Assembly (NCBI RefSeq): GCF_041296385.1
Contig: NC_091019.1
Span: 7,711,264-7,775,263, forward strand
DNA: 64,000 nucleotides
Source: Aphelocoma coerulescens
Lineage: Eukaryota > Chordata > Aves > Passeriformes > Corvidae
Direction of reading: 5' to 3'
Positions 33,901-46,600 of this stretch are shown here, one piece after another. The notes beneath the pieces are model-generated. The model was not told the DNA's origin. It saw nothing but the letters and a program-made list of their open reading frames with translations, and ran no database searches. Position 1 is the stretch's first letter. The number at the start of each line of letters is the position of its first letter. A program made the translations under genes and the position numbers.

Positions 33901-34483
33901 AGTCCCACAGCCAAAAGTCAGGCCTGGCCTTCACCTTCCCCTACAACCTCTGCCAGACATACATGTGATTCTCACTTTCCTTCTCAGCTACATGTAAAAG
34001 CACATCCTTTCAGTCTTGCAGAGTCCTTAGTGAAAATTAACAGGGCTCCACTTCAAACAGTTCCAGGACAGAAAGCTTTTGCTGACCTGCCCCCTTGCCT
34101 TTTCCTTGCAGCCTTTCCTCTTCAGAGCACATACTGAAGCTATGCACTTTGCTTCTCAGCTGTGTATTATCATATTGCCAGAGTCCCGTATGTCCACCTC
34201 CTTCCTGCACAGACAAACTGCTTCTGTCAAAACTTGCCGATGCTATGTGCTTTCCTTCTCAGCTATTCACACCATCACATTCTGTGTCCCACTTGCAGTC
34301 TGAATCTAAACCAAGAAGATTCTGGCTATATCTTGCATGCACAGATGTGCCAGGAAGAAAAGTTTGCTCAGACCTTGCCGCTTACTTTGGAAAACATCCA
34401 TTCTCTCCACAATCAAATGACAGCTTTCTTTGGTTTTCATCCTGCAAACTTCACACATGCACACACTGGAGCAATGCTCCTCC
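30978..34483. repeat. Divergent satellite monomers continued
   Basis: Plus-type monomers to about 31300, then mostly minus-type. 32220-33300 is GC-richer and is an inverted, clearly diverged relative of the homogenised unit: phrases such as GATGCCAGGACAAAAGCACG and CTCCAGCAAGCGCTTCTCC are the complement of the text near 39050-39200. 33370-33880 is an AT-rich interruption with nothing recognised. 33880-34480 is again minus-type monomer. Confidence 0.65.
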
Positions 34484-35539
34484 TTCCTTCCTTCCTTCCT
34501 TCCTTCCTTCTGAATTCCTTCCGAATTCCTTCCGAATTCCTTCCTTCCTTCCTTCCGAATTCCTTCCGAATTCCTTCCGAATTCCTTCCTTCCTTCCGAA
34601 TTCCTTCCGAATTCCTTCCTTCCAAATTCCTTCCTTCCTTCCGAATTAGTTCCGAATTTCTTCCTTCCTTCCGAATTCCTTTCTAATTCCTTCCAAATTC
34701 CTTCCTTCCGAATTCCTTCCTTCCTTCCTACCTTCCTTCCGAATTCCAAATTCCAAATTCCGAATTCCGAATTCCTTCCAAATTCCGAATTCCTTCCTTC
34801 CGAATTCCTTCCTTCCTTCCTTCCGAATTCCTTCCGAATTCCTTCCTTCTTTCCTTCCTTCCTTCCTTCCGAATTCCGAATTCCGAATTCTGAATTCCAA
34901 ATTCCTTCCGAATTCCGAATTCCGAATTCCTTCCTTCCAAATTCCGAATTCTTTCCTTCCGAACTCCTTCCTTCCTTCCGAATTAGTTCCGAATTTCTTC
35001 CTTCCTTCCGAATTCCTTTCTAATTCCTTCCAAATTCCTTCCTTCCGAATTCCTTCCTTCCTTCCTACCTTCCTTCCGAATTCCAAATTCCAAATTCCGA
35101 ATTCCGAATTCCTTCCAAATTCCGAATTCCTTCCTTCCGAATTCCTTCCTTCCTTCCTTCCGAATTCCTTCCGAATTCCTTCCTTCTTTCCTTCCTTCCT
35201 TCCTTCCGAATTCCGAATTCCGAATTCTGAATTCCAAATTCCTTCCGAATTCCAAATTCCGAATTCCTTCCTTCCAAATTCCGAATTCTTTCCTTCCGAA
35301 CTCCTTCCTTCCTTCCGAATTCCTTCCTTCCTTCCTTCCGAATTCTGAATTCCTTCCTAATTCCAAATTCCTTCCGAATTCCTTCCTTCCTTCCGAATTC
35401 CTTCCTTCCAAATTCCTTCCTTCCGAATTCCTTCCTTCCGAATTCCTTCCGAATTCCTTCCTTCCTTCCTTCCTTCCGAATTCCGAATTCCTTCCGAATT
35501 CCAAATTCCTTCCTTCCTTCCGAATTCCGAATTCCTTCC

Positions 35540-35571
<32 letters not shown>

Positions 35572-35619
35572 TTCCGAATTCCAAATTCCTTCCTTCCTTC
35601 CGAATTCCGAATTCCTTCC

Positions 35620-35658
<39 letters not shown>

Positions 35659-35957
35659 TTCCTTCCAAATTCCAAATTCCTTCCTTCCAAATTCCGAATT
35701 CCTTCCTTCCGAATTCCTTCCTTCCTTCCGAATTCCTTCCTTCCTTCCTTCCTTCCTTCCTTCCTTCCTTCCTTCCTTCCTTCCTTCCTTCCTTCCTTCC
35801 GAATTCTGAATTCCTTCCGAATTCCGAGTTCCTTCCGAATTCCTTCCGAATTCCTTCCGAATTCCTTCCTTCCTTCCGAATTCCTTCCTTCCGAATTCCT
35901 TCCTTCTGAATTCCTTCCTTCCTTCCGAATTCCTTCCTTCCGAACTCCTTTCTTCCC
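34484..35957. repeat. TTCC/GAATTCC satellite tract, 1.47 kb
   Basis: Built almost only of TTCC tetramers and GAATTCC or AAATTCC heptamers, in irregular order, with dozens of EcoRI sites. The longest pure TTCC run is near 35720-35800. The segment 34641-34977 is repeated almost unchanged at 34978-35314 (337-bp tandem duplication). Because the words avoid stops on the minus strand, long Lys/Glu/Gly/Arg frames appear (up to 330 codons, 34983-35975); these are not considered genes. It separates old monomers from the inverted CCTTG block. Confidence 0.92.
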
Positions 35958-35984
35958 TCTCTCTCTCAGCTGCACTCACCAATC

Positions 35985-37560
35985 ACCCACCTTGAATTCT
36001 CTCCCCATTTTCTCTTGGCCTTGCCATGCATGGACTTTTCCTCTTAAGACACGCGTTGTGTTGCCTACCCCTCCCTTATATTGCCTTGACTTTCCTACCC
36101 AACCTTACATTTCCTTGTCATTCCTGACCATTCCTTTTCTTTGCCTTCCTGACCCATCCAAATCCTTCCCTTGCCCCTCCTACCAATCCAGTCCTTGCAA
36201 TGGCTTGTTCACCCATCCCGCACCTGACTTGCCTTCCCAGTTGCCCAGGTCCAACCTTTCATTTCCTTCTCCTTCTAGGACTCTCATTGCCTTGCCTGCC
36301 TGTCCCTTGCCTTGCCTTGCAAAGCCACCGTTTCTCTTGCCTTGCCCTTGAAACTCTTCCTTGCCTTGCAGTACTTTGCTCACCCCTCCCTCACCTGGAA
36401 TTCAAGACCCTTTTTCTCCTAGAATTTCCCAGTCTTCTCTTGCCCTGCCTGCTTCCCCAAGGACTTCCAAGGCTCTAATGTATCAAAAGTGTTTCAGAAG
36501 CACAGGGGAGGTCCCATGCAGCCAGACCCATCTTTCTTGGCGGATTTGTCTGGGACCAGTGTTTGCATGTGTTAAATTTTGGACATGCAATCCACATTTC
36601 ACCCTTGGGCTCTGCAACCAGAATAACAGTTCTTTTGCATACAGGTAGACCACGTGTTTTAGGTGCAGATTAGAGACTGCCCATGTGGGATCAAGGCCAG
36701 ACAGAGCAGTAGGATGCAAAAGTAGGCCACTTTTGCATCTCAGCAATCCTTGAAGATACCTCTGACCTTCCTTGCCTTGGCAACACAACAGTTTCTTTGC
36801 CTTGCCCTGCTAGCCCTCCATAGCCTTGCATTTCCTTGCCTTGCCCTGCTAGCCCTCCGTAGCCTTGCATTCCCTTGCATGCCCATGCCCCACCCTTGTC
36901 CTGACTACTGCTTTCGTCCAGGACCTTGGCTTGCCAAGCCCTTCCTGTTTCTGCCTGTCTTACCCATCACTGGACTTACCTTCGTCTTGCCTCTAACTTC
37001 TGGGCTTTCTCTCGCCTATCACTCCATTTGCTTGCCCCTCACTGCTCTGGCCCTGCCTACCTCTCGCTTGACTTGCCCAGAGATGCCTGCACTTGGTTTG
37101 CAGTGCCTTGCCTGCATGGAAGGCAAGGTAAAGAGTGGTAGGCAGGGCAAAGTAAAGGAAGGAAGTTGTAGGTAAGGCGAGGCAAAGCAGACATGGGCAA
37201 CGGAAGCAAAGCAAGGGTAGGCTAGGAAAAACAAGGCACATTACTGAAGGCAAGGCAAGGCCAAGTGACTCAGACCACCTTTCCTTGGGAAGCAAATGAC
37301 ATAGTGCCAGTGTTGGTGAAGCAGATGTTAAGGTACCATGCAGACCAATAGCCCAGCAAGATATTTCTATCCTAGCACTTTCTGCATAGGAGAAATTGTA
37401 GGATGTAGGCAGTACAGGAGATAGAATGCAACTTTGCCTGGGTAAGTTCCTGAACGAGAATGGCAAGGCTTTTTCATGGGAAGGAAAAAAATCCTCCCAG
37501 ATTTGGAGGTGCTGGTAAGAGGCGGAGGTCAAGGGCAGCAGCAACTTTCTGTCCTGGCAT
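35985..37560. repeat. CCTTG block, inverted copy of the superunit GGCAA block
   Basis: Reads as the reverse complement of roughly 50.31-51.49 kb, clearly alignable by eye with moderate divergence: for example GGTTTGCAGTGCCTTGCC (37094) matches the complement at 50590, and CACCTGGAATTCAAGACCC (36390) the complement at 51300. It therefore faces the block on the other side of the seven-copy array. The strand bias flips at about 37110. Confidence 0.8.
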
Positions 37561-37639
37561 ATTTGGTATGGAAGTACTGCATGGCATCAACATCCATCTT
37601 CATAAGGTTGTCTCCTGAAAGATTCAATTTGGTACGTGG

Positions 37640-40600
37640 ATAAGCCTTTTGCCGGCCAAGACGTTCAGCACAGCACCACCACTCGGGCAAGGAGGAGGAG
37701 GAGGAGAAAGGAAGACCATCTTTGCGTCCTGGCCCGTTCTTCTGTGCGAGACGCCTCGCCGCGTCTTCGCTGCCTGCAAGGCTGTAAGGTTCGCGCTGGT
37801 ACTTGGAAGTGAGAAGGCAGGTGCGGAGAGCACCGCGATCTGACGGCGCTGTGCAGGCTGTAAAGGAAGGACGGGCTGCCGCTGGAATGGGGTGCAAATG
37901 CGGGTTTCCACGCGTCGAGGGTGAGCTCTGGGTGAGCTTGTCGACCTAAAACTGTTCTCTGTGCCAGACGGAGCGGAGAACCTTTCCCTTTACATTTGGA
38001 CGACAAGAAAGACCCAGTGTGCTGGTGTATGTCGCTGCGAGGGAAAGTGCATAGGCCAGGGCGTGTTCCGGCAGAAGCAGTCGGCTGGAGCATTTCGCTG
38101 CGGGCACAATGCTCTTGTGCGAGAAGTAGAGGACGCTTCGACTCCGGCAGAATGAAAGCGCGACCGTGGTACGGAGAGCGTAGGAATGAAGGCAGAGCCC
38201 CGAGCTGCTGTGCGCATCGCACAGGCTGCAAGGGGAAGCGTGGCCGTCACTCGCTTCTTTGCGGACTCACGTTAGCAGTTGAAACCAGGAAGTTCCACTT
38301 GCAGCTACTTGTGCTGCTACCTATTTCTCTTCCAGCTTTCCCCGGAAAGCATTTGTGCCCAGGTTTATGCTTGGAGACGCAGAGATGACAGTGGCAGGTG
38401 CGGCAGAGAATGGAAGGACAGAGTGCAGCGGCCAGTTTCTGCTGCTTTACGTGAGGCAGAGGGAACGTGCAGCCCAGCAGTGGCTTTTACTTCTGGAGCC
38501 TTTTGCTTCGGTAGCAGCAGCTGCTGCAAGTGGGCAACGGAGCTGCGAGAGTGCATAAATGTGACGGTACGTCTCGCTGAGAAGGAAGCTGCCGAGCCGC
38601 AGCGTGTTGTGCTCAGTTTCGAGGCTCCTTGGAGGAGGGGGGTACTCGAAGAACGCCTTCTTTCTGGACGCGTCCTTCTGGGTGTGCTCAAGCTGCATGG
38701 AGTCGGCAGCACTGAAGGTTGAAGGACCTGTTTCTGGCCCGGTTGTGTGCTGGAGTGCAAGGGCTGCGCCTTCCTTTCTGAAGCAGCCAGAGCGTTCTCA
38801 GCTGAATCTGCTTGTGAAGCAGCTCTCGGCTGGACATTTGCAATTCGCTCCACTGGCTACATGAAGCCGGTGCCCAGCTGCTTCGTTCTTCGCCGCCTGT
38901 GCTCCGGGCAGAACGGAAGCCCAGCGAGGGCTTGGAGCTTTGCCGCTCTTCCGCGTGAACACTGCACGCAGCCACGGTGTGCCGTGCACGGCTTTTGCTC
39001 AGCTCGACGTGCAATCATTGTCTTGCTGTTTCCCAGAGTCGAAAGTGTCCGTGCAGCTCTCTCGCTCAGCGAAATGCGTCAGGAGAGAAGCACTTGCTGC
39101 ATAAGCCTTTCGCCGGCCAAGACTTTCAGCACAGCACCACCACTCGGGCAAGGAGGAGGAGGAGGAGGAGAAAGGAAGACCATCTTTGCGTCCTGGCCCG
39201 TTCTTCTGTGCGAGACGCCTCGCCGCGTCTTCGCTGCCTGCAAGGCTGTAAGGTTCGCGCTGGTACTTGGAAGTGAGAAGGCAGGTGCGGAGAGCACCGC
39301 GATCTGACGGCGCTGTGCAGGCTGTAAAGGAAGGACGGGCTGCCGCTGGAATGGGGTGCAAATGCGGGTTTCCACGCGTCGAGGGTGAGCTCTGGGTGAG
39401 CTTGTCGACCTAAAACTGTTCTCTGTGCCAGACGGAGCGGAGAACCTTTCCCTTTACATTTGGACGACAAGAAAGACCCAGTGTGCTGGTGTATGTCGCT
39501 GCGAGGGAAAGTGCATAGGCCAGGGCGTGTTCCGGCAGAAGCAGTCGGCTGGAGCATTTCGCTGCGGGCACAATGCTCTTGTGCGAGAAGTAGAGGACGC
39601 TTCGACTCCGGCAGAATGAAAGCGCGACCGTGGTACGGAGAGCGTAGGAATGAAGGCAGAGCCCCGAGCTGCTGTGCGCATCGCACAGGCTGCAAGGGGA
39701 AGCGTGGCCGTCACTCGCTTCTTTGCGGACTCACGTTAGCAGTTGAAACCAGGAAGTTCCACTTGCAGCTACTTGTGCTGCTACCTATTTCTCTTCCAGC
39801 TTTCCCCGGAAAGCATTTGTGCCCAGGTTTATGCTTGGAGACGCAGAGATGACAGTGGCAGGTGCGGCAGAGAATGGAAGGACAGAGTGCAGCGGCCAGT
39901 TTCTGCTGCTTTACGTGAGGCAGAGGGAACGTGCAGCCCAGCAGTGGCTTTTACTTCTGGAGCCTTTTGCTTCGGTAGCAGCAGCTGCTGCAAGTGGGCA
40001 ACGGAGCTGCGAGAGTGCATAAATGTGACGGTACGTCTCGCTGAGAAGGAAGCTGCCGAGCCGCAGCGTGTTGTGCTCAGTTTCGAGGCTCCTTGGAGGA
40101 GGGGGGTACTCGAAGAACGCCTTCTTTCTGGACGCGTCCTTCTGGGTGTGCTCAAGCTGCATGGAGTCGGCAGCACTGAAGGTTGAAGGACCTGTTTCTG
40201 GCCCGGTTGTGTGCTGGAGTGCAAGGGCTGCGCCTTCCTTTCTGAAGCAGCCAGAGCGTTCTCAGCTGAATCTGCTTGTGAAGCAGCTCTCGGCTGGACA
40301 TTTGCAATTCGCTCCACTGGCTACATGAAGCCGGTGCCCAGCTGCTTCGTTCTTCGCCGCCTGTGCTCCGGGCAGAACGGAAGCCCAGCGAGGGCTTGGA
40401 GCTTTGCCGCTCTTCCGCGTGAACACTGCACGCAGCCACGGTGTGCCGTGCACGGCTTTTGCTCAGCTCGACGTGCAATCATTGTCTTGCTGTTTCCCAG
40501 AGTCGAAAGTGTCCGTGCAGCTCTCTCGCTCAGCGAAATGCGTCAGGAGAGAAGCACTTGCTGCATAAGCCTTTCGCCGGCCAAGACTTTCAGCACAGCA

Positions 40601-43600
40601 CCACCACTCGGGCAAGGAGGAGGAGGAGGAGGAGAAAGGAAGACCATCTTTGCGTCCTGGCCCGTTCTTCTGTGCGAGACGCCTCGCCGCGTCTTCGCTG
40701 CCTGCAAGGCTGTAAGGTTCGCGCTGGTACTTGGAAGTGAGAAGGCAGGTGCGGAGAGCACCGCGATCTGACGGCGCTGTGCAGGCTGTAAAGGAAGGAC
40801 GGGCTGCCGCTGGAATGGGGTGCAAATGCGGGTTTCCACGCGTCGAGGGTGAGCTCTGGGTGAGCTTGTCGACCTAAAACTGTTCTCTGTGCCAGACGGA
40901 GCGGAGAACCTTTCCCTTTACATTTGGACGACAAGAAAGACCCAGTGTGCTGGTGTATGTCGCTGCGAGGGAAAGTGCATAGGCCAGGGCGTGTTCCGGC
41001 AGAAGCAGTCGGCTGGAGCATTTCGCTGCGGGCACAATGCTCTTGTGCGAGAAGTAGAGGACGCTTCGACTCCGGCAGAATGAAAGCGCGACCGTGGTAC
41101 GGAGAGCGTAGGAATGAAGGCAGAGCCCCGAGCTGCTGTGCGCATCGCACAGGCTGCAAGGGGAAGCGTGGCCGTCACTCGCTTCTTTGCGGACTCACGT
41201 TAGCAGTTGAAACCAGGAAGTTCCACTTGCAGCTACTTGTGCTGCTACCTATTTCTCTTCCAGCTTTCCCCGGAAAGCATTTGTGCCCAGGTTTATGCTT
41301 GGAGACGCAGAGATGACAGTGGCAGGTGCGGCAGAGAATGGAAGGACAGAGTGCAGCGGCCAGTTTCTGCTGCTTTACGTGAGGCAGAGGGAACGTGCAG
41401 CCCAGCAGTGGCTTTTACTTCTGGAGCCTTTTGCTTCGGTAGCAGCAGCTGCTGCAAGTGGGCAACGGAGCTGCGAGAGTGCATAAATGTGACGGTACGT
41501 CTCGCTGAGAAGGAAGCTGCCGAGCCGCAGCGTGTTGTGCTCAGTTTCGAGGCTCCTTGGAGGAGGGGGGTACTCGAAGAACGCCTTCTTTCTGGACGCG
41601 TCCTTCTGGGTGTGCTCAAGCTGCATGGAGTCGGCAGCACTGAAGGTTGAAGGACCTGTTTCTGGCCCGGTTGTGTGCTGGAGTGCAAGGGCTGCGCCTT
41701 CCTTTCTGAAGCAGCCAGAGCGTTCTCAGCTGAATCTGCTTGTGAAGCAGCTCTCGGCTGGACATTTGCAATTCGCTCCACTGGCTACATGAAGCCGGTG
41801 CCCAGCTGCTTCGTTCTTCGCCGCCTGTGCTCCGGGCAGAACGGAAGCCCAGCGAGGGCTTGGAGCTTTGCCGCTCTTCCGCGTGAACACTGCACGCAGC
41901 CACGGTGTGCCGTGCACGGCTTTTGCTCAGCTCGACGTGCAATCATTGTCTTGCTGTTTCCCAGAGTCGAAAGTGTCCGTGCAGCTCTCTCGCTCAGCGA
42001 CATGCGTCAGGAGAGAAGCACTTGCTGCATAAGCCTTTCGCCGGCCAAGACTTTCAGCACAGCACCACCACTCGGGCAAGGAGGAGGAGGAGGAGGAGGA
42101 GAAAGGAAGACCATCTTTGCGTCCTGGCCCGTTCTTCTGTGCGAGACGCCTCGCCGCGTCTTCGCTGCCTGCAAGGCTGTAAGGTTCGCGCTGGTACTTG
42201 GAAGTGAGAAGGCAGGTGCGGAGAGCACCGCGATCTGACGGCGCTGTGCAGGCTGTAAAGGAAGGACGGGCTGCCGCTGGAATGGGGTGCAAATGCGGGT
42301 TTCCACGCGTCGAGGGTGAGCTCTGGGTGAGCTTGTCGACCTAAAACTGTTCTCTGTGCCAGACGGAGCGGAGAACCTTTCCCTTTACATTTGGACGACA
42401 AGAAAGACCCAGTGTGCTGGTGTATGTCGCTGCGAGGGAAAGTGCATAGGCCAGGGCGTGTTCCGGCAGAAGCAGTCGGCTGGAGCATTTCGCTGCGGGC
42501 ACAATGCTCTTGTGCGAGAAGTAGAGGACGCTTCGACTCCGGCAGAATGAAAGCGCGACCGTGGTACGGAGAGCGTAGGAATGAAGGCAGAGCCCCGAGC
42601 TGCTGTGCGCATCGCACAGGCTGCAAGGGGAAGCGTGGCCGTCACTCGCTTCTTTGCGGACTCACGTTAGCAGTTGAAACCAGGAAGTTCCACTTGCAGC
42701 TACTTGTGCTGCTACCTATTTCTCTTCCAGCTTTCCCCGGAAAGCATTTGTGCCCAGGTTTATGCTTGGAGACGCAGAGATGACAGTGGCAGGTGCGGCA
42801 GAGAATGGAAGGACAGAGTGCAGCGGCCAGTTTCTGCTGCTTTACGTGAGGCAGAGGGAACGTGCAGCCCAGCAGTGGCTTTTACTTCTGGAGCCTTTTG
42901 CTTCGGTAGCAGCAGCTGCTGCAAGTGGGCAACGGAGCTGCGAGAGTGCATAAATGTGACGGTACGTCTCGCTGAGAAGGAAGCTGCCGAGCCGCAGCGT
43001 GTTGTGCTCAGTTTCGAGGCTCCTTGGAGGAGGGGGGTACTCGAAGAACGCCTTCTTTCTGGACGCGTCCTTCTGGGTGTGCTCAAGCTGCATGGAGTCG
43101 GCAGCACTGAAGGTTGAAGGACCTGTTTCTGGCCCGGTTGTGTGCTGGAGTGCAAGGGCTGCGCCTTCCTTTCTGAAGCAGCCAGAGCGTTCTCAGCTGA
43201 ATCTGCTTGTGAAGCAGCTCTCGGCTGGACATTTGCAATTCGCTCCACTGGCTACATGAAGCCGGTGCCCAGCTGCTTCGTTCTTCGCCGCCTGTGCTCC
43301 GGGCAGAACGGAAGCCCAGCGAGGGCTTGGAGCTTTGCCGCTCTTCCGCGTGAACACTGCACGCAGCCACGGTGTGCCGTGCACGGCTTTTGCTCAGCTC
43401 GACGTGCAATCATTGTCTTGCTGTTTCCCAGAGTCGAAAGTGTCCGTGCAGCTCTCTCGCTCAGCGACATGCGTCAGGAGAGAAGCACTTGCTGCATAAG
43501 CCTTTCGCCGGCCAAGACTTTCAGCACAGCACCACCACTCGGGCAAGGAGGAGGAGGAGGAGGAGGAGAAAGGAAGACCATCTTTGCGTCCTGGCCCGTT

Positions 43601-46600
43601 CTTCTGTGCGAGACGCCTCGCCGCGTCTTCGCTGCCTGCAAGGCTGTAAGGTTCGCGCTGGTACTTGGAAGTGAGAAGGCAGGTGCGGAGAGCACCGCGA
43701 TCTGACGGCGCTGTGCAGGCTGTAAAGGAAGGACGGGCTGCCGCTGGAATGGGGTGCAAATGCGGGTTTCCACGCGTCGAGGGTGAGCTCTGGGTGAGCT
43801 TGTCGACCTAAAACTGTTCTCTGTGCCAGACGGAGCGGAGAACCTTTCCCTTTACATTTGGACGACAAGAAAGACCCAGTGTGCTGGTGTATGTCGCTGC
43901 GAGGGAAAGTGCATAGGCCAGGGCGTGTTCCGGCAGAAGCAGTCGGCTGGAGCATTTCGCTGCGGGCACAATGCTCTTGTGCGAGAAGTAGAGGACGCTT
44001 CGACTCCGGCAGAATGAAAGCGCGACCGTGGTACGGAGAGCGTAGGAATGAAGGCAGAGCCCCGAGCTGCTGTGCGCATCGCACAGGCTGCAAGGGGAAG
44101 CGTGGCCGTCACTCGCTTCTTTGCGGACTCACGTTAGCAGTTGAAACCAGGAAGTTCCACTTGCAGCTACTTGTGCTGCTACCTATTTCTCTTCCAGCTT
44201 TCCCCGGAAAGCATTTGTGCCCAGGTTTATGCTTGGAGACGCAGAGATGACAGTGGCAGGTGCGGCAGAGAATGGAAGGACAGAGTGCAGCGGCCAGTTT
44301 CTGCTGCTTTACGTGAGGCAGAGGGAACGTGCAGCCCAGCAGTGGCTTTTACTTCTGGAGCCTTTTGCTTCGGTAGCAGCAGCTGCTGCAAGTGGGCAAC
44401 GGAGCTGCGAGAGTGCATAAATGTGACGGTACGTCTCGCTGAGAAGGAAGCTGCCGAGCCGCAGCGTGTTGTGCTCAGTTTCGAGGCTCCTTGGAGGAGG
44501 GGGGTACTCGAAGAACGCCTTCTTTCTGGACGCGTCCTTCTGGGTGTGCTCAAGCTGCATGGAGTCGGCAGCACTGAAGGTTGAAGGACCTGTTTCTGGC
44601 CCGGTTGTGTGCTGGAGTGCAAGGGCTGCGCCTTCCTTTCTGAAGCAGCCAGAGCGTTCTCAGCTGAATCTGCTTGTGAAGCAGCTCTCGGCTGGACATT
44701 TGCAATTCGCTCCACTGGCTACATGAAGCCGGTGCCCAGCTGCTTCGTTCTTCGCCGCCTGTGCTCCGGGCAGAACGGAAGCCCAGCGAGGGCTTGGAGC
44801 TTTGCCGCTCTTCCGCGTGAACACTGCACGCAGCCACGGTGTGCCGTGCACGGCTTTTGCTCAGCTCGACGTGCAATCATTGTCTTGCTGTTTCCCAGAG
44901 TCGAAAGTGTCCGTGCAGCTCTCTCGCTCAGCGAAATGCGTCAGGAGAGAAGCACTTGCTGCATAAGCCTTTCGCCGGCCAAGACTTTCAGCACAGCACC
45001 ACCACTCGGGCAAGGAGGAGGAGGAGGAGGAGAAAGGAAGACCATCTTTGCGTCCTGGCCCGTTCTTCTGTGCGAGACGCCTCGCCGCGTCTTCGCTGCC
45101 TGCAAGGCTGTAAGGTTCGCGCTGGTACTTGGAAGTGAGAAGGCAGGTGCGGAGAGCACCGCGATCTGACGGCGCTGTGCAGGCTGTAAAGGAAGGACGG
45201 GCTGCCGCTGGAATGGGGTGCAAATGCGGGTTTCCACGCGTCGAGGGTGAGCTCTGGGTGAGCTTGTCGACCTAAAACTGTTCTCTGTGCCAGACGGAGC
45301 GGAGAACCTTTCCCTTTACATTTGGACGACAAGAAAGACCCAGTGTGCTGGTGTATGTCGCTGCGAGGGAAAGTGCATAGGCCAGGGCGTGTTCCGGCAG
45401 AAGCAGTCGGCTGGAGCATTTCGCTGCGGGCACAATGCTCTTGTGCGAGAAGTAGAGGACGCTTCGACTCCGGCAGAATGAAAGCGCGACCGTGGTACGG
45501 AGAGCGTAGGAATGAAGGCAGAGCCCCGAGCTGCTGTGCGCATCGCACAGGCTGCAAGGGGAAGCGTGGCCGTCACTCGCTTCTTTGCGGACTCACGTTA
45601 GCAGTTGAAACCAGGAAGTTCCACTTGCAGCTACTTGTGCTGCTACCTATTTCTCTTCCAGCTTTCCCCGGAAAGCATTTGTGCCCAGGTTTATGCTTGG
45701 AGACGCAGAGATGACAGTGGCAGGTGCGGCAGAGAATGGAAGGACAGAGTGCAGCGGCCAGTTTCTGCTGCTTTACGTGAGGCAGAGGGAACGTGCAGCC
45801 CAGCAGTGGCTTTTACTTCTGGAGCCTTTTGCTTCGGTAGCAGCAGCTGCTGCAAGTGGGCAACGGAGCTGCGAGAGTGCATAAATGTGACGGTACGTCT
45901 CGCTGAGAAGGAAGCTGCCGAGCCGCAGCGTGTTGTGCTCAGTTTCGAGGCTCCTTGGAGGAGGGGGGTACTCGAAGAACGCCTTCTTTCTGGACGCGTC
46001 CTTCTGGGTGTGCTCAAGCTGCATGGAGTCGGCAGCACTGAAGGTTGAAGGACCTGTTTCTGGCCCGGTTGTGTGCTGGAGTGCAAGGGCTGCGCCTTCC
46101 TTTCTGAAGCAGCCAGAGCGTTCTCAGCTGAATCTGCTTGTGAAGCAGCTCTCGGCTGGACATTTGCAATTCGCTCCACTGGCTACATGAAGCCGGTGCC
46201 CAGCTGCTTCGTTCTTCGCCGCCTGTGCTCCGGGCAGAACGGAAGCCCAGCGAGGGCTTGGAGCTTTGCCGCTCTTCCGCGTGAACACTGCACGCAGCCA
46301 CGGTGTGCCGTGCACGGCTTTTGCTCAGCTCGACGTGCAATCATTGTCTTGCTGTTTCCCAGAGTCGAAAGTGTCCGTGCAGCTCTCTCGCTCAGCGACA
46401 TGCGTCAGGAGAGAAGCACTTGCTGCATAAGCCTTTCGCCGGCCAAGACTTTCAGCACAGCACCACCACTCGGGCAAGGAGGAGGAGGAGGAGGAGGAGA
46501 AAGGAAGACCATCTTTGCGTCCTGGCCCGTTCTTCTGTGCGAGACGCCTCGCCGCGTCTTCGCTGCCTGCAAGGCTGTAAGGTTCGCGCTGGTACTTGGA

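Noticed and set aside
34983..35982. Long minus-strand frames (305 and 330 codons) rich in Lys, Glu, Gly, Arg
   Set aside because: They arise because TTCC and GAATTCC words contain no stops on that strand. Overlapping frames are open together and no domain is present.
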